NCBI RefSeq assembly: GCF_040718835.1
Contig: NZ_JBFEFG010000280.1
Span: 682,001 to 746,000 of the forward strand
Direction: 5' to 3'
Length of the DNA: 64,000 nucleotides
Origin: Bremerella sp. JC817
GTDB taxonomy: Bacteria > Planctomycetota > Planctomycetia > Pirellulales > Pirellulaceae
This document shows, piece after piece, positions 8,863-19,254 of the stretch (position 1 is the first letter of the stretch; each line of letters opens with the position of its first letter). The notes below the pieces were generated by a model. The model was given only the letters and a program-made list of their open reading frames with translations. It was not told the origin of the DNA and ran no database searches. Position numbers and translations under genes: made by a program.

Positions 8863-10491
8863 GTGAAAAGAGCATCCCTCACACTCGCCGCTATCACTTT
8901 CCTGCTTACCATTCATCACCTCTGCCTCGCCGAGAAACTCGACAAGTTACCGGTCTCGACGCTCCAGCAGAACAACGCCGAAACCAATCGGCCGACATCA
9001 CTGCACTGGGGACCCAACGGCGAGAAGTATTCGTCGTGGGGCAATCACTCCAATCGCCTGATCCCGGTCTACACGTTTGGTATCACGCTCGATTCGGTGA
9101 ACGGCGAGAACAGCATCTACCGCAGCGAAGAGAAGCTGAAGAAGTTGTTCGGCTATGTCCCAACCAACACCGTCAACGAAGAAGCCGAGTACTTCGATCA
9201 GACCGACGTCTATCGTTTGCAGAAGCTCGCTTCCGAAACGGGGAAGAAGCGAATCATTCTGTTCATTTACGACGGCATGGATTGGCAAACGACCTGGGCC
9301 GCGGCGATCCATAACGCCGGTAAGGTTGGGTATCGTGAAGGCCGAGGAACTGGTTTGAACTTTCTCGACTACCGCGGAGCGAAGACCGACTACGGCTACT
9401 TCGTCACAACGCCGCACAACAATGGAACCAATGTCGATATCAACAAGCAGATCGTGACATCGCCCGGCGGCAAGACCAAGGGTGGCTACGATTGGCGCGA
9501 AGCAGGTAGCTATCCCTGGAGCGTGGCGAAGGACATCAAGTATCCGATCGCCCAGGGAAGTAGCGTCGTGCATGCGTTTACCGACTCGGCCACGTCGGCC
9601 ACATCGATGACGGCTGGGATCAAGTCGTACAACAATGCGATCAATGTCGACTTCATGGGTCGCGAAGTGTTGCCGATCGCTCGCCAGTTGCAGAAGAAGG
9701 GCTGGAACACCGGTGTCGTCACGAGCGTACCGATCTGCCATGCGACGCCAGGAGCCGCGTATGCGAACAACGTGCATCGCTACGATTACCAGGACATCTC
9801 GCGAGATCTTATCGGGCGTCCTTCGATCTTTCATCCTGGCAGCTTGCCGGGGCTGGATGTGTTGATTGGTGGCGGCTGGGGGGACGACGTGAAGAAGGAT
9901 GGCAACCAGGGCGAAAACTTCGTCCCTGGCAACAAGTATTTGCCGGCCGACGATCTACGTGCGATCGACGTGAAGAACGGCGGCAAGTATGTCGTCGCTC
10001 AGCGAACACCAGGCCGCAAGGGAACCGACGTGCTAACCGAAGGAGCGAAAGCGGCGATTCAAAATAACCACCGATTGTTTGGGTACTTCGGCGTCTCGGG
10101 CGGGCATCTTCCTTTCCAAACGGCTGACGGCAAGTATGACCCAGTCGTGAGTGCGAAGAGCTCGGGACCGATCGCTGCCGAGAAGTACGACGAAGCCGAC
10201 GTCACTGAAAACGTTACGCTCGCGGACATGAGCCTGGCGGCCTTGGACGTGCTGCAAGCCAAGGGGGAACCTTGGTGGTTGATGATCGAAGCAGGCGATG
10301 TCGACTGGGCGAACCATGCCAACAACATCGACGACTCGATCGGCGCTGTCTTGAGTGGTGACCAGGCCTTCGAGAAGGTGACCAAGTGGATCGAAGCGAA
10401 CGGCGGATGGGACGATACCTGCCTCATTCTGACGGCCGATCATGGTCACTATTTGATGATCGAAGAGCCAGAAGCCCTTACCGGACCGTAG
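8863..10491 (+). CDS. Secreted alkaline phosphatase, PhoA superfamily
   Basis: 542 residues from a GTG start. Signal peptide (1-23). Residues expected for the PhoA active site are visible: a first metal aspartate in LFIYDGMD (Asp137), the nucleophile in FTDSATSATSMTAG (Asp241-Ser242), EAGDVDWANHANN (Glu, Asp and His ligands, near residues 471-480) and TADHGH (Asp-His, near 527-528). The protein stops only about 15 residues after TADHGH, so the last His ligand of E. coli PhoA (His412, typically in an HTN/HTGE context) has no visible counterpart. It may be supplied from elsewhere or the branch may lack it. Predicted to release phosphate from organic esters outside the cytoplasm. Single gene, no Pho-box recognised. 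Confidence 0.88.
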   Translation: MKRASLTLAAITFLLTIHHLCLAEKLDKLPVSTLQQNNAETNRPTSLHWGPNGEKYSSWGNHSNRLIPVYTFGITLDSVNGENSIYRSEEKLKKLFGYVPTNTVNEEAEYFDQTDVYRLQKLASETGKKRIILFIYDGMDWQTTWAAAIHNAGKVGYREGRGTGLNFLDYRGAKTDYGYFVTTPHNNGTNVDINKQIVTSPGGKTKGGYDWREAGSYPWSVAKDIKYPIAQGSSVVHAFTDSATSATSMTAGIKSYNNAINVDFMGREVLPIARQLQKKGWNTGVVTSVPICHATPGAAYANNVHRYDYQDISRDLIGRPSIFHPGSLPGLDVLIGGGWGDDVKKDGNQGENFVPGNKYLPADDLRAIDVKNGGKYVVAQRTPGRKGTDVLTEGAKAAIQNNHRLFGYFGVSGGHLPFQTADGKYDPVVSAKSSGPIAAEKYDEADVTENVTLADMSLAALDVLQAKGEPWWLMIEAGDVDWANHANNIDDSIGAVLSGDQAFEKVTKWIEANGGWDDTCLILTADHGHYLMIEEPEALTGP

Positions 10492-10819
10492 TCTCGCATC
10501 AGACTTCCAGCGGTAGGCTAATTGGCCCGCCGCTGGGTATCTTTCTTGAAAGCCCTGCACTCTAAGCGGGGCAGGGGATCGTCCGCTGACGACCCCTTTA
10601 ACGCTGCCAGCAACTTTCTCAGCTGTCTCTACACCCACGCATCGACATTTACGTGTCTACGGGGAAAGTACGTCTTTTTTGTAGGAATGCGGCAAATGTG
10701 GATGTGCCAAGAGTGCGTACTTGCAATTAACTTGCAGAAAGAATATAGTCGCAAATGTTATTCATTCGTGCTCTCGTACAGAGCACGCGTTTCGGTCTTC
10801 ACTTGCGGAGAAGCATCGC
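10492..10819. other. Intergenic region upstream of DUF1559 copy 3
   Basis: 328 bases without a convincing gene. The second half becomes A/T-rich and contains a good sigma-70-type promoter (10721-10749). A protein frame extends upstream of the DUF1559 start into this region but its text is not family-like. Confidence 0.6.
10721..10749 (+). promoter_or_regulatory. Likely sigma-70-type promoter of DUF1559 copy 3
   Basis: TTGCAA (10721-10726), 17-base spacer, TATAGT (10744-10749). The transcript would have a leader of about 65 bases before ATG 10820. Confidence 0.55.
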
Positions 10820-11785
10820 ATGCGACGCGATCATGGCTTTACTCTTGTGGAATTGCTGGTGGTGATTGCCATCATCGGTGTTCTGATTTCACTTCTTCTG
10901 CCGGCGGTCCAACAGGCCCGTGAAGCAGCTCGACGAATCCAGTGCCAGAACAACTTCAAGCAGTTGGGGTTGGCGCTCCACAACTATCACGACACGCATC
11001 GAAACTTTCCTTCGATCTCGTCCAGCAGCACCGGCTATTCACCCCAAGCGCTCGTCCTGCCATTCATCGAGCAGGGCAACCTCCACGACCTGATCGATTT
11101 TTCGCAGCCATTGATGCTGGGCAGCGGTCCCAGCGTCTCGCTCAATCCGGCTCATGCCGGGATTCCTGATCGCGTCCTGCCGATGCTGCTTTGTCCGTCG
11201 GAAAGTGGCGACCCGCTGTTTATCGATGGGGGCGAGACCTGGGCAGGCACCAATTACATGGTGAATGTCGGCAGCGGGAACGGACTGAACTACAGCGAAG
11301 GGAACAGTCCCAACGGTTTGTTCTGGCGAGGTAGCGACACCCGCTTTCGCGACATTACCGACGGCACCAGTCACACCATTCTGATGGCGGAAACACTGTT
11401 CGGTGGACGCGACCAGGTTTCAACCACCGTGCTGACCGATCCGCAGCGGCAAATCAAGTCGGTCAGTGGCGGGGCACCCGGATCGAAGACCGCCGAAGAT
11501 CTCGACGCCGCATCCGCCTCGGGATACACCGGCAAACGAGCGGGCTCGTGGATTCGAGCGACCGGGTTCCATATCACGATCAACGGTTTTTATACGCCCA
11601 ACAGCTTGAACCCCGATGTTTCGCATCACGGTTACATCGTCACCAGCAGCCGCAGCAATCATCCTGGCGGCACGCAGTTGGTGCTGGCTGATGGCAGCGT
11701 CAAGTTCGCTCCCGAAACGATCGACCTGGCGGTGTGGCGTGCTTTGTTCAGCCGAGGCGGCGGCGAAGTGCCGCAGCCGTTTTAA
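10820..11785 (+). CDS. DUF1559 prepilin-like protein with H-X9-DG tail (copy 3)
   Basis: 321 residues from ATG 10820, chosen because the leader MRRDH then leads straight into [24 protein letters not shown] lies about ten bases upstream. Block [22 protein letters not shown] follows. The C-terminal H-X9-DG motif ([12 protein letters not shown], His281) is 41 residues from the end, as in the other three copies. It is on the plus strand, opposite in orientation to the other copies, and is followed after 15 bases by its own lipoprotein gene. Confidence 0.93.
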   Translation: MRRDHGFTLVELLVVIAIIGVLISLLLPAVQQAREAARRIQCQNNFKQLGLALHNYHDTHRNFPSISSSSTGYSPQALVLPFIEQGNLHDLIDFSQPLMLGSGPSVSLNPAHAGIPDRVLPMLLCPSESGDPLFIDGGETWAGTNYMVNVGSGNGLNYSEGNSPNGLFWRGSDTRFRDITDGTSHTILMAETLFGGRDQVSTTVLTDPQRQIKSVSGGAPGSKTAEDLDAASASGYTGKRAGSWIRATGFHITINGFYTPNSLNPDVSHHGYIVTSSRSNHPGGTQLVLADGSVKFAPETIDLAVWRALFSRGGGEVPQPF

Positions 11786-11800
11786 CGAGGAACGTCGCTC

Positions 11801-12199
11801 ATGTTTCGTTGCTCGCGTCTCGGCTCGATGTTGTGCCTCGCGATGTTGGTTGGTTGTGGTCCGCCGCCATCGATCCCGGGCGGAACTTCCGGCAAGCTGC
11901 ACGCCGACGGGGTGCCTCTAAAGGAGATCCGCGTGAACGTCTTCGATTCCGCCGGTAATGCCACTGCGTTCGCGGTAACCGATGGCGAAGGTGCCTTCGA
12001 ACTCCGTGATGAAGCGAGCCTGACGGGCGTCGACCTTGCCCCAGGTTCTTATCGGATCACGCTCGAATCGGCTGGAGAATTTCAAATGGTGTGGCCGCAT
12101 GCCTATCGGTCTCCCACGAAGACTCCGCTGCAAGTGGAATGGTCGCCGGAACAAGAGCAGCTTGACCTGAACGTCCCGACGCCTCGCGCCGCCTATTAA
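11801..12199 (+). CDS. Lipoprotein with CarboxypepD_reg-like domain (DUF1559 partner 3)
   Basis: 132 residues. Lipobox at MLVGC after a short signal peptide (MFRCSRLGSMLCLAMLVGC). The mature protein reads GTSGKLHADGVPLKEIRVNVFDSAG, then 'VTDGEGAFELRDEA', 'LAPGSYRITLES', the strand order of the carboxypeptidase-regulatory-like sandwich. The closing segment 'HAYRSPTKTPLQVEW' matches the ending seen in the partner proteins. GAGGA lies about ten bases upstream of the ATG. Likely co-transcribed with the DUF1559 gene and perhaps with the secreted protein at 12262. Confidence 0.8.
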   Translation: MFRCSRLGSMLCLAMLVGCGPPPSIPGGTSGKLHADGVPLKEIRVNVFDSAGNATAFAVTDGEGAFELRDEASLTGVDLAPGSYRITLESAGEFQMVWPHAYRSPTKTPLQVEWSPEQEQLDLNVPTPRAAY

Positions 12200-12261
12200 A
12201 CGACGACGGCCCAGCCGTCCCCCACCACTCTTTCGTCCTGTCTTTTGAAAGGCATTCAACG

Positions 12262-13656
12262 ATGCGAAAGCACATTCTTCTTCGAGGCATGCTGGTCATA
12301 CTCTCGATCGCTGTGGCAACTCCTTTGTCGGCGGCAGAGTCTTCCACCAATAAAGCTGAGGAATCGATTCCGCTGGTTCGCGTGATCTGGCAAGATCGCG
12401 AAGACAAAGCGGTCCACTGGGGCCAGTTCGAGCAGACCGGCAGCCAGGTCACATTTCAAAACCAGAACACCATCTTAGGCTTTCCTGAACTTGATACCGA
12501 ACGGAACGAGTTGGTCCAAATGGATCGTCTCGGCCGGGTCGTCTTGGTGGGCGTTCGCGACGACGACGATGGCAACTATCAAAGTGGTTGGGTCGCGCTC
12601 GACCTGGGCGTGCGGATGCATTCACACGGAGACCATCAAGACTGCATCTATCGCGAGCCACCTTTCGTGCTTTCAAGTGTGATCGATCAAGCGCAGGGAA
12701 ACCCGGCCCATCTCTACACGTACGAAGGAAACTTCTACCTGGCGAACGACAAGCGAAACGGCTTCACCGAGCTTTCGCCGCTGCATCTGCTGCGAAAAGA
12801 TGACCAGCAACACGGGACGTTTTATCAAGGCGGGGCAGGGCACATCACGTTAGCGGCAGTCGAAGGGAAGGTCGCCTATTCGACCTGGCTTTCGTACGAC
12901 GAAGAGAACGCCGGGCGGATCGACGTCAGCGATCTCTCGAAACCAGGAGATGTGTCGATTGCCTATTCGTTCCGTCTGCCATTCAGTGGCTTGCATGGTG
13001 CGACGGCCAACAGCGGCAAGGTGTTCTTCGCTCCGTCGGATGGTGTCTATTACGTCGACGCCGACGTGAACTTGAAGCAGTCAGCCGAGACCGTCGAGTT
13101 CAAGCATTTGTCGCTCGGCCAAGATGCCGAGAACAACCGGCCCTATCGAACCGGTGCGTTCGCCACGCATCGTAACTGGGTGCTGTGCACCACTGGCAAG
13201 CAAGACCAGGCCGCCCTTTGCCTGATTGATGCCGCGGCGGAAGAACCTTCGGTAATCAAGCTTAAAATCGATACGCCTGACGGGCTGACACTTACCACCC
13301 CGGCAACGGTCGTCACTGCGGCCGGTAAACGCTACGCCTTTCTGTTTCAAGATCGTAAGACCGGCGACAAGCAAGAGAAGCTTGTTGTGGTGGACCTCGA
13401 TCCGAATGGCGACCGTGACTTAAGCGACGCAACCGTGGTCAAGCAACTGAAAGTTGGCGCCAGCCAGATCGAAGGGCACTATGGCCATCATGAAATCGAC
13501 TTCGATGCCGATGGCAACTGGGGCGTGGTGTCGAACCCGGGCACCGGCCAACTGCAGCTCCTTTCGCTCAGCGATCTCGAGTTCAAGGGAACCTACGAAG
13601 TCGGTGGAATGCCGACGAAAGTGTTGTGCATTGGCGGTAAGGAAACTCGCCACTAA
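12262..13656 (+). CDS. Secreted protein of unknown function, probable beta-propeller
   Basis: 464 residues with a signal peptide (1-25, ending PLSAAE). No named family recognised. The chain is rich in short strand-turn-strand units such as 'LVQMDRLGRVVLVGV', 'LYTYEGNFYLAND', 'ITLAAVEGKVAYSTW', 'HGATANSGKVFFAPSDGVYYVD', 'GNWGVVSNPGTGQLQLLSL', which suggests a WD40/YVTN-like propeller. Several Gly-His-rich stretches (MHSHGDHQD, EGHYGHHEID) could bind metal. It lies 62 bases after the lipoprotein gene on the same strand and may belong to that unit. A bidirectional terminator follows. Confidence 0.75.
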   Translation: MRKHILLRGMLVILSIAVATPLSAAESSTNKAEESIPLVRVIWQDREDKAVHWGQFEQTGSQVTFQNQNTILGFPELDTERNELVQMDRLGRVVLVGVRDDDDGNYQSGWVALDLGVRMHSHGDHQDCIYREPPFVLSSVIDQAQGNPAHLYTYEGNFYLANDKRNGFTELSPLHLLRKDDQQHGTFYQGGAGHITLAAVEGKVAYSTWLSYDEENAGRIDVSDLSKPGDVSIAYSFRLPFSGLHGATANSGKVFFAPSDGVYYVDADVNLKQSAETVEFKHLSLGQDAENNRPYRTGAFATHRNWVLCTTGKQDQAALCLIDAAAEEPSVIKLKIDTPDGLTLTTPATVVTAAGKRYAFLFQDRKTGDKQEKLVVVDLDPNGDRDLSDATVVKQLKVGASQIEGHYGHHEIDFDADGNWGVVSNPGTGQLQLLSLSDLEFKGTYEVGGMPTKVLCIGGKETRH

Positions 13657-13680
13657 ATGAGCCCGAGGGATAGGGAAGTG

Positions 13681-13728
13681 AAAGACGCGTGGTCCATCTG
13701 TTCCGAGTGGGCCACGCGTTCTTTCTTT
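13681..13728. terminator. Bidirectional terminator between convergent genes
   Basis: ACGCGTGG (13685-13692) pairs perfectly with CCACGCGT (13712-13719), with flanking AAAG / CTTT extending the stem and T-rich sequence on both outer sides. Sits between the stops at 13656 (+) and 13734 (-). Confidence 0.8.
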
Positions 13729-13733
13729 ACTTC

Positions 13734-14150
13734 CTACGACTTGGAAAGTTCGATATCGAAGGTTTGCATTCCACCTTGTTCGAGCTGGAACGAAAGACCG
13801 CTCGTCGTGCGATGGTGGTACTTCGATGGGATCGCGACTTTCATCGGAATGATCTTCGGTGCCGAATGCGCGTCTTCGACTTCGATGTAAGGACGTCGAA
13901 CGGCGATCTCGTACTTCTGCCCGACATCGGCCTCGGGGAATTCAATCACGTACTTGCCACCATTCTCGAGGTTGGCGTAAGCCGACTCGCCGGTCAGAGG
14001 CGAAGTGAAGTGAACGCTTGCTTGTTCCAGTGGCTGGCCGTTGTAGCGGACTACGCCTTCGATCGTGGCCGAGGGGCGTGACGATTTACCGGAACATCCC
14101 CCCATGCCGACGCATCCGACGACAATCATTAGCGACAACAACGTTTTCAT
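13734..14150 (-). CDS. Lipoprotein with CarboxypepD_reg-like domain (DUF1559 partner 4)
   Basis: 138 residues from ATG 14150. Upstream in-frame codons overlap the DUF1559 gene and are not protein-like. Signal MKTLLSLMIVVGCVGMGGC ends in a lipobox. The mature part reads ATIEGVVRYNGQPLEQASVHF, 'LENGGKYVIEFPEADVGQKYEIAV', then 'IPSKYHHRTTSGLSFQLEQG', the ending shared by this partner group. It lies 38 bases downstream of DUF1559 copy 4. Envelope-anchored; function unknown. Confidence 0.82.
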   Translation of the reverse strand: MKTLLSLMIVVGCVGMGGCSGKSSRPSATIEGVVRYNGQPLEQASVHFTSPLTGESAYANLENGGKYVIEFPEADVGQKYEIAVRRPYIEVEDAHSAPKIIPMKVAIPSKYHHRTTSGLSFQLEQGGMQTFDIELSKS

Positions 14151-14188
14151 GGCGTCTCCCTTCTTGGATTGGATGAACGTGGCAATCG

Positions 14189-15214
14189 TTAGAAGCTTTC
14201 GATAACGGTGCCATCGTCCCGCACGGCAAGTCGCTGCAGGGTGGTCAAAGGAATCGTTTCGCTGATGAACCGTGTCGAGCCATCGGCCAGCGACACCATG
14301 ATTCCGCCAGGATGGTACGAAGTGAGAGGCGTGTTGAAGTCCCACACAGCATCCGCTTCCGCGCCAGTCGTGCGGGGGTTGGGTGAGTGGTACACAGCCG
14401 TCACGCCACTGCCGTAACGATGTTGCCCTGAGCCGAGCGCCCGCCAGTCTTGCACGGTCCCGAGATGCGAGATCCCGCCCCAGCCGGTGTGATAGGTCGA
14501 CATTCGCTTGTAGCGGGCATTGGGATTCGTGTTGCCGGACTGTTCGGAAACGATGATCGTGTTCGAGGTTCCATCGACCACGTCACGCATCCCCTTGGTT
14601 TCAGCGATGGTCAGAATGCCGTTGTCGGTGGCGTAGCTATCGTATTGGGTATCGTAATACGTCGTGGTCCGGCCAGCGGGATCGGGGTAAGCCCCCATGA
14701 TGCCGACGTAATGATGGGCCTGGGTTACGGCTCCGATTGATTCCAAGGCAGCACTGTTGTTGGGGACATGCATCAATGGCTCGGCGCTGGAAGGGCAGAC
14801 GTAAGCATCGACCACCAGGCCAAACAGCAACCGAGTCTCGTTGTTGTACGCGTTGATATCGGTGTTGCTGCTGCCGCCGGCGTAGGTGTTCAGGCGATAG
14901 TTCGAGGCCCGATCGAGATCGTAGATCGCTTTCTGTTCCAGGTAAGGGAGCAAGGCGAAACGCCAGTTCGTGCCGGCATAGGTGATGTAGTATCGACCAC
15001 CATACGGAAACGAACGATGGGTGTCGTGATAGTTGTGTAGCGCGAGGCCCAACTGCTTGAGGTTGTTCGAGCAGCTCATGCGGCGAGCGGCTTCGCGTGC
15101 TTGTTGTACCGCCGGCAACAGTAAGGCAATCAAGACACCGATGATTGCGATGACGACGAGAAGTTCGACGAGCGTGAACCCGTGACGCCGGGGGCGATTG
15201 ATGGATGCCATCAT
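14189..15214 (-). CDS. DUF1559 prepilin-like protein with H-X9-DG tail (copy 4)
   Basis: 341 residues from ATG 15214, which has GGAG nine bases upstream; an in-frame start at 15268 would add 18 hydrophobic residues before the normal basic leader and is less likely. Leader MMASINRPRRH then [20 protein letters not shown] and [24 protein letters not shown]9-DG motif HPGGIMVSLADG at His301, 41 residues from the end. Paired with the lipoprotein at 13734. Confidence 0.93.
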   Translation of the reverse strand: MMASINRPRRHGFTLVELLVVIAIIGVLIALLLPAVQQAREAARRMSCSNNLKQLGLALHNYHDTHRSFPYGGRYYITYAGTNWRFALLPYLEQKAIYDLDRASNYRLNTYAGGSSNTDINAYNNETRLLFGLVVDAYVCPSSAEPLMHVPNNSAALESIGAVTQAHHYVGIMGAYPDPAGRTTTYYDTQYDSYATDNGILTIAETKGMRDVVDGTSNTIIVSEQSGNTNPNARYKRMSTYHTGWGGISHLGTVQDWRALGSGQHRYGSGVTAVYHSPNPRTTGAEADAVWDFNTPLTSYHPGGIMVSLADGSTRFISETIPLTTLQRLAVRDDGTVIESF

Positions 15215-15840
15215 AGAAACCAACTCCGGATCGAGGACAGATAATAGGAATAAACCAATAACAAGCATGTGGGCGTGCGTTATCGGTGAATTGTCTTCCG
15301 GAAGATCTCAGGCCAAGTTGGCTTGGCGGTAGAGAGCTGGGGGCCCGGTCTATCTGAAGCAGATCGCGAGCGATCGGCGGTCCGTTCTCATCGTTGCAGT
15401 ATCCAGGTTGCCGTGCCGTGGAAGCCAGGCGAAACGAGATCACTCGTTCAGGCGGCTTGTTGGGCACTGTCTCGAACTATAAAAAGTTCCCAAAATGATG
15501 TCACGTGGAATCTTCCTGGAATTCGAAGAATTCACAGAACGGTTTCATGGCCCGCGATAGCAGTCTGGGCAATGGAAGATCGGGCCGCGTTGCCGCTGCA
15601 TAAAGGCTGAGCCGGAAAGTTCGCTCAGGCAGCGACCGGGGAAAGGGGCTTTGCCGGGGTACGAATTTGCGGCCCGCGACGGTTAGGCATGTTGTTGCGG
15701 TGAAAAGAGATGGACGCAATCGGCCACGAAGAACGTGCGTGCCGACTATTTGACCCCATATTGCTACAGGAGGATACTGAACGGCCCTCCGTCCGATTGC
15801 CCCCGTTTCGACGGTAACCCCGAACGCAAGGTCCACAATC
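15215..15840. other. Intergenic region between divergent DUF1559 copy 4 and sulfatase
   Basis: 626 bases. No convincing gene; frames here are not protein-like. The ~60 bases next to the DUF1559 start are A/T-rich, as before the other DUF1559 genes. It should contain the promoters of the two divergent units; I could not place them reliably. Confidence 0.5.
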
Positions 15841-17226
15841 ATGCCTCGCCTGCTTACGAAGATCGTCGCGCTGCTGTTGTTCGCGCTGCCTATGTCCGCA
15901 TTCGCCGCGGAACCGACCAAGCCCAACGTGGTCTTTATTTATGTCGACGACCTCGGCTATGGCGACCTTGGTTGCTTCGGTCAGAAGCAGGTACAAACGC
16001 CGAACCTCGATCAGATGGCGAAGGATGGCGTTCGCCTGACTAGCTTCTATGCCGGCTGCACCGTTTGTCGTCCTTCGCGACTGGTACTGTGGACCGGCAG
16101 GCATCTGGGGCATCAGCCGATCAACGACAACAAGCCGTACACCCTGCAACAAAGCGATTTCACCTTGGCCAAGCTGATGAAGCAGCAAGGCTATGTCACC
16201 GGTGGTGTTGGCAAATGGGCCCTGGGCGAACCTGGCAGTGGTGGCGAACCGATCTATCACGGGTTCGATTTTTGGTGCGGTTACCTCGATCAAGGCAACG
16301 CTCACAACTATTACCCGACCTATCTGTGGCGCTGCGAAGGGGACAAGATCGAGAAGCTTCCGCTGAAGGGCAACGTCGAAATGGGAGACAAGCTGCCTGA
16401 CAGTCGCGTCGCCAAGCTCGACGATCGCAAGACTTATTCGCATGATGTAATGACCAAGGAAGCCTTCGACTTCATCCGCCGCAATCAAGAGAAACCGTTC
16501 CTGCTGCATCTGCACTGGACGATTCCCCATGCCAACAACGAAGGGGGACGCGTGACCGGCAACGGCATGGAAGTCCCCAGCTACGGGCAGTACGCCGACA
16601 AAGATTGGCCCGATACCGAAAAGGGCTTCGCTGCGATGGTTACCTATATGGATAACAGCGTCGGCCAGCTGCGATCGCTTTTGAAGGAATTGAACCTGGA
16701 AGACAACACGGTGATCTGCTTCGCTTCGGACAATGGTCCGCACAACGAAGGTGGCCACGACGTGCATTACTTCGACAGCAACGGTCCACTGCGAGGCTTC
16801 AAGCGTTCCGTTTATGAAGGGGGCATCCGCGTTCCTTTCATCGCGGTCTGGCCAGGCAAGATCCCAGCTGGTACCGAGAACGGCACGACTTACAACGCTT
16901 ACGACGTGATGGCGACCTACGCCGATCTGACCGCGGCAAAGGAAGTTCCGCTGAACGATGGTCTCAGCTTCTTGCCGGCGCTATTGGGTAAGAACGAAAT
17001 CAAACCAGGCCTGCGTCGCCCCGATCAGCGGATCAGCTATACCTCGTGGAATACGTGGGAAGCCTGCCGCTTGGATCAATTCAAGGCGGTTCGCAAGAAC
17101 GCCAGTGCTCCGGTCGAGCTGTACGACTTGAGCCAAGACCTGGGCGAAGAGCACAACATCGCCAAAGAGAAGCCCGAGATCGTCGAGATCATGACCAACT
17201 TCCTGAAGGAAGCGAAGCAGAAGTAA
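15841..17226 (+). CDS. Secreted arylsulfatase (type I, Cys-type)
   Basis: 461 residues. Signal peptide 1-22 (ending AFAAE). The N-terminal strand NVVFIYVDDLGYGDLGCFG has the metal-ligand Asp-Asp pair, followed by the formylglycine motif CRPSR at Cys76. 'GGVGKWALGEPGSGG' and 'FASDNGPHNEGGHD' are the expected active-site segments, and 'YEGGIRVPFIAVWPGKIPAGT' is the usual C-terminal-half block. An Arg replaces the usual second residue of C-(S/T/R)-P-S-R but stays within the accepted pattern. Fourth sulfatase in the window; substrate unknown. Confidence 0.93.
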   Translation: MPRLLTKIVALLLFALPMSAFAAEPTKPNVVFIYVDDLGYGDLGCFGQKQVQTPNLDQMAKDGVRLTSFYAGCTVCRPSRLVLWTGRHLGHQPINDNKPYTLQQSDFTLAKLMKQQGYVTGGVGKWALGEPGSGGEPIYHGFDFWCGYLDQGNAHNYYPTYLWRCEGDKIEKLPLKGNVEMGDKLPDSRVAKLDDRKTYSHDVMTKEAFDFIRRNQEKPFLLHLHWTIPHANNEGGRVTGNGMEVPSYGQYADKDWPDTEKGFAAMVTYMDNSVGQLRSLLKELNLEDNTVICFASDNGPHNEGGHDVHYFDSNGPLRGFKRSVYEGGIRVPFIAVWPGKIPAGTENGTTYNAYDVMATYADLTAAKEVPLNDGLSFLPALLGKNEIKPGLRRPDQRISYTSWNTWEACRLDQFKAVRKNASAPVELYDLSQDLGEEHNIAKEKPEIVEIMTNFLKEAKQK

Positions 17227-17506
17227 ATCGACGTTTTCAACAACCGATCGCCCGCTGGCCCAGCCACCGAAAAGGGAGTCTGGGCCTGGGGACCAAAAAC
17301 CTCAATCGAGGGGGCCGAACTCTCCTTAAGTTGGCTTGTCTTAACAAGATCGGTTCGCTCTGCTTTTTGTTGCTACATCTTCCCGCGTTAAAGCAGAGTT
17401 AATGGCTTCGCTGCCCACATTATGGGGTGGCATAGCCCCGCCTCTTGTCGGTGCAAGGGGGGGAAACTATCATGCGGGTTTCAATTTACGGTTCTGGGAG
17501 AAAACA

Positions 17507-18031
17507 ATGCGTCACGTGCTCTCGGCGGTGGTACAAAATGTGCCCGGGGTACTCGCCCACATTTCCGGGATGCTCGCCTCACGCGGATACAATATCGATT
17601 CGCTCGCAGTGGGGGAAACCGAGGATCCATGTCTTTCTCGAATGACGTTTGTCGTCGTCGGGGATGATTCGGTACTAGAGCAGGTACGCAAGCAACTCGA
17701 AAAGATCGTCACCGTCGTACGCGTGCTGGATGTCAGCTCGCAAGACTTTGTTGAACGCGATCTGATGTTGATCAAGATTTCGGCCGCAGCAGGGCCGAAG
17801 CGTTCGGAGATTCGCGAACTGGTCGATATCTTCCGTGGTCGCATCGTCGACGTTGGACGTACCGAGGTGATCATCGAGATCTCCGGAACGGAAAACAAGA
17901 TCGTCGCATTCATCGATCTGATGCGACCCTTTGGAATCCGCGAGCTGGTGAGGACGGGACGAATCGCCATGGTTCGCAGCGGAACTCCCCTGGAAGACCA
18001 GGTCAACGATCCGCACGCCGTAGAAGCGTAA
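17507..18031 (+). CDS. ilvN: Acetolactate synthase small (regulatory) subunit
   Basis: 174 residues from ATG 17507, with GGGAG six bases upstream. Upstream in-frame codons are not family-like. The ACT domain is obvious: HVLSAVVQNVPGVLAHISGM, 'ASRGYNIDSLAVGETED', with Gly and Asn at the valine-binding loop. It is followed by 'VRVLDVSSQDFVERDLMLIK' and the C-terminal ACT-like half (RSEIRELVDIFRGRIVDV, 'FGIRELVRTGRIAMVR'). It activates the catalytic subunit and confers valine feedback inhibition in branched-chain amino-acid synthesis. The catalytic subunit gene is not in the window; ilvC follows after 182 bases of palindromic spacer. Confidence 0.95.
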   Translation: MRHVLSAVVQNVPGVLAHISGMLASRGYNIDSLAVGETEDPCLSRMTFVVVGDDSVLEQVRKQLEKIVTVVRVLDVSSQDFVERDLMLIKISAAAGPKRSEIRELVDIFRGRIVDVGRTEVIIEISGTENKIVAFIDLMRPFGIRELVRTGRIAMVRSGTPLEDQVNDPHAVEA

Positions 18032-18084
18032 GCTTTGGCCCGTAGCGAGATCTTTTAGAAAGCTTCTCGCTGATGTTCCACTTT

Positions 18085-18164
18085 CCTCTCCCTGGTTGGG
18101 GAGAGGGTCTGGAATGGGGTTCTTTGCACTTCTAAAAACCGCCTCTCCCCTCAACGGCGAGGGG
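18085..18164. repeat. Two back-to-back palindromes in the ilvN-ilvC spacer
   Basis: Hairpin 1: CCTCTCCC (18085-18092) / GGGAGAGG (18099-18106). Hairpin 2: CCCCTC (18147-18152) / GAGGGG (18159-18164). Neither is followed by a T-run, so they do not look like terminators. The CTCTCCC..GGGGAGAGGGT motif resembles dispersed intergenic repeats of many bacterial genomes. That it is repeated elsewhere in this genome is untested. Confidence 0.6.
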
Positions 18165-18213
18165 ATTCGATACACACCGTCCATCAACCCATTCGTTTCT
18201 AGAGTACAAATTA

Positions 18214-19218
<1,005 letters not shown>

Positions 19219-19254
19219 GTCGCCCCGCGATTTTCACTCTGCTGAATCATCAAG

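Noticed and set aside
8175..8866. Two ~108-codon frames (8175-8501 minus, 8540-8866 plus)
   Set aside because: No ribosome site, no recognisable text; the second overlaps the alkaline phosphatase start.
15625..16767. 380-codon minus-strand frame
   Set aside because: Antisense to the sulfatase at 15841; not protein-like.
17472..17645. Possible leader peptide upstream of and overlapping ilvN
   Set aside because: It lacks a run of Ile, Val or Leu codons and no attenuator hairpin with T-run precedes ilvN.
18085..18164. Transcription terminator between ilvN and ilvC
   Set aside because: The hairpins have no following T-run; classed as palindromic repeats instead.
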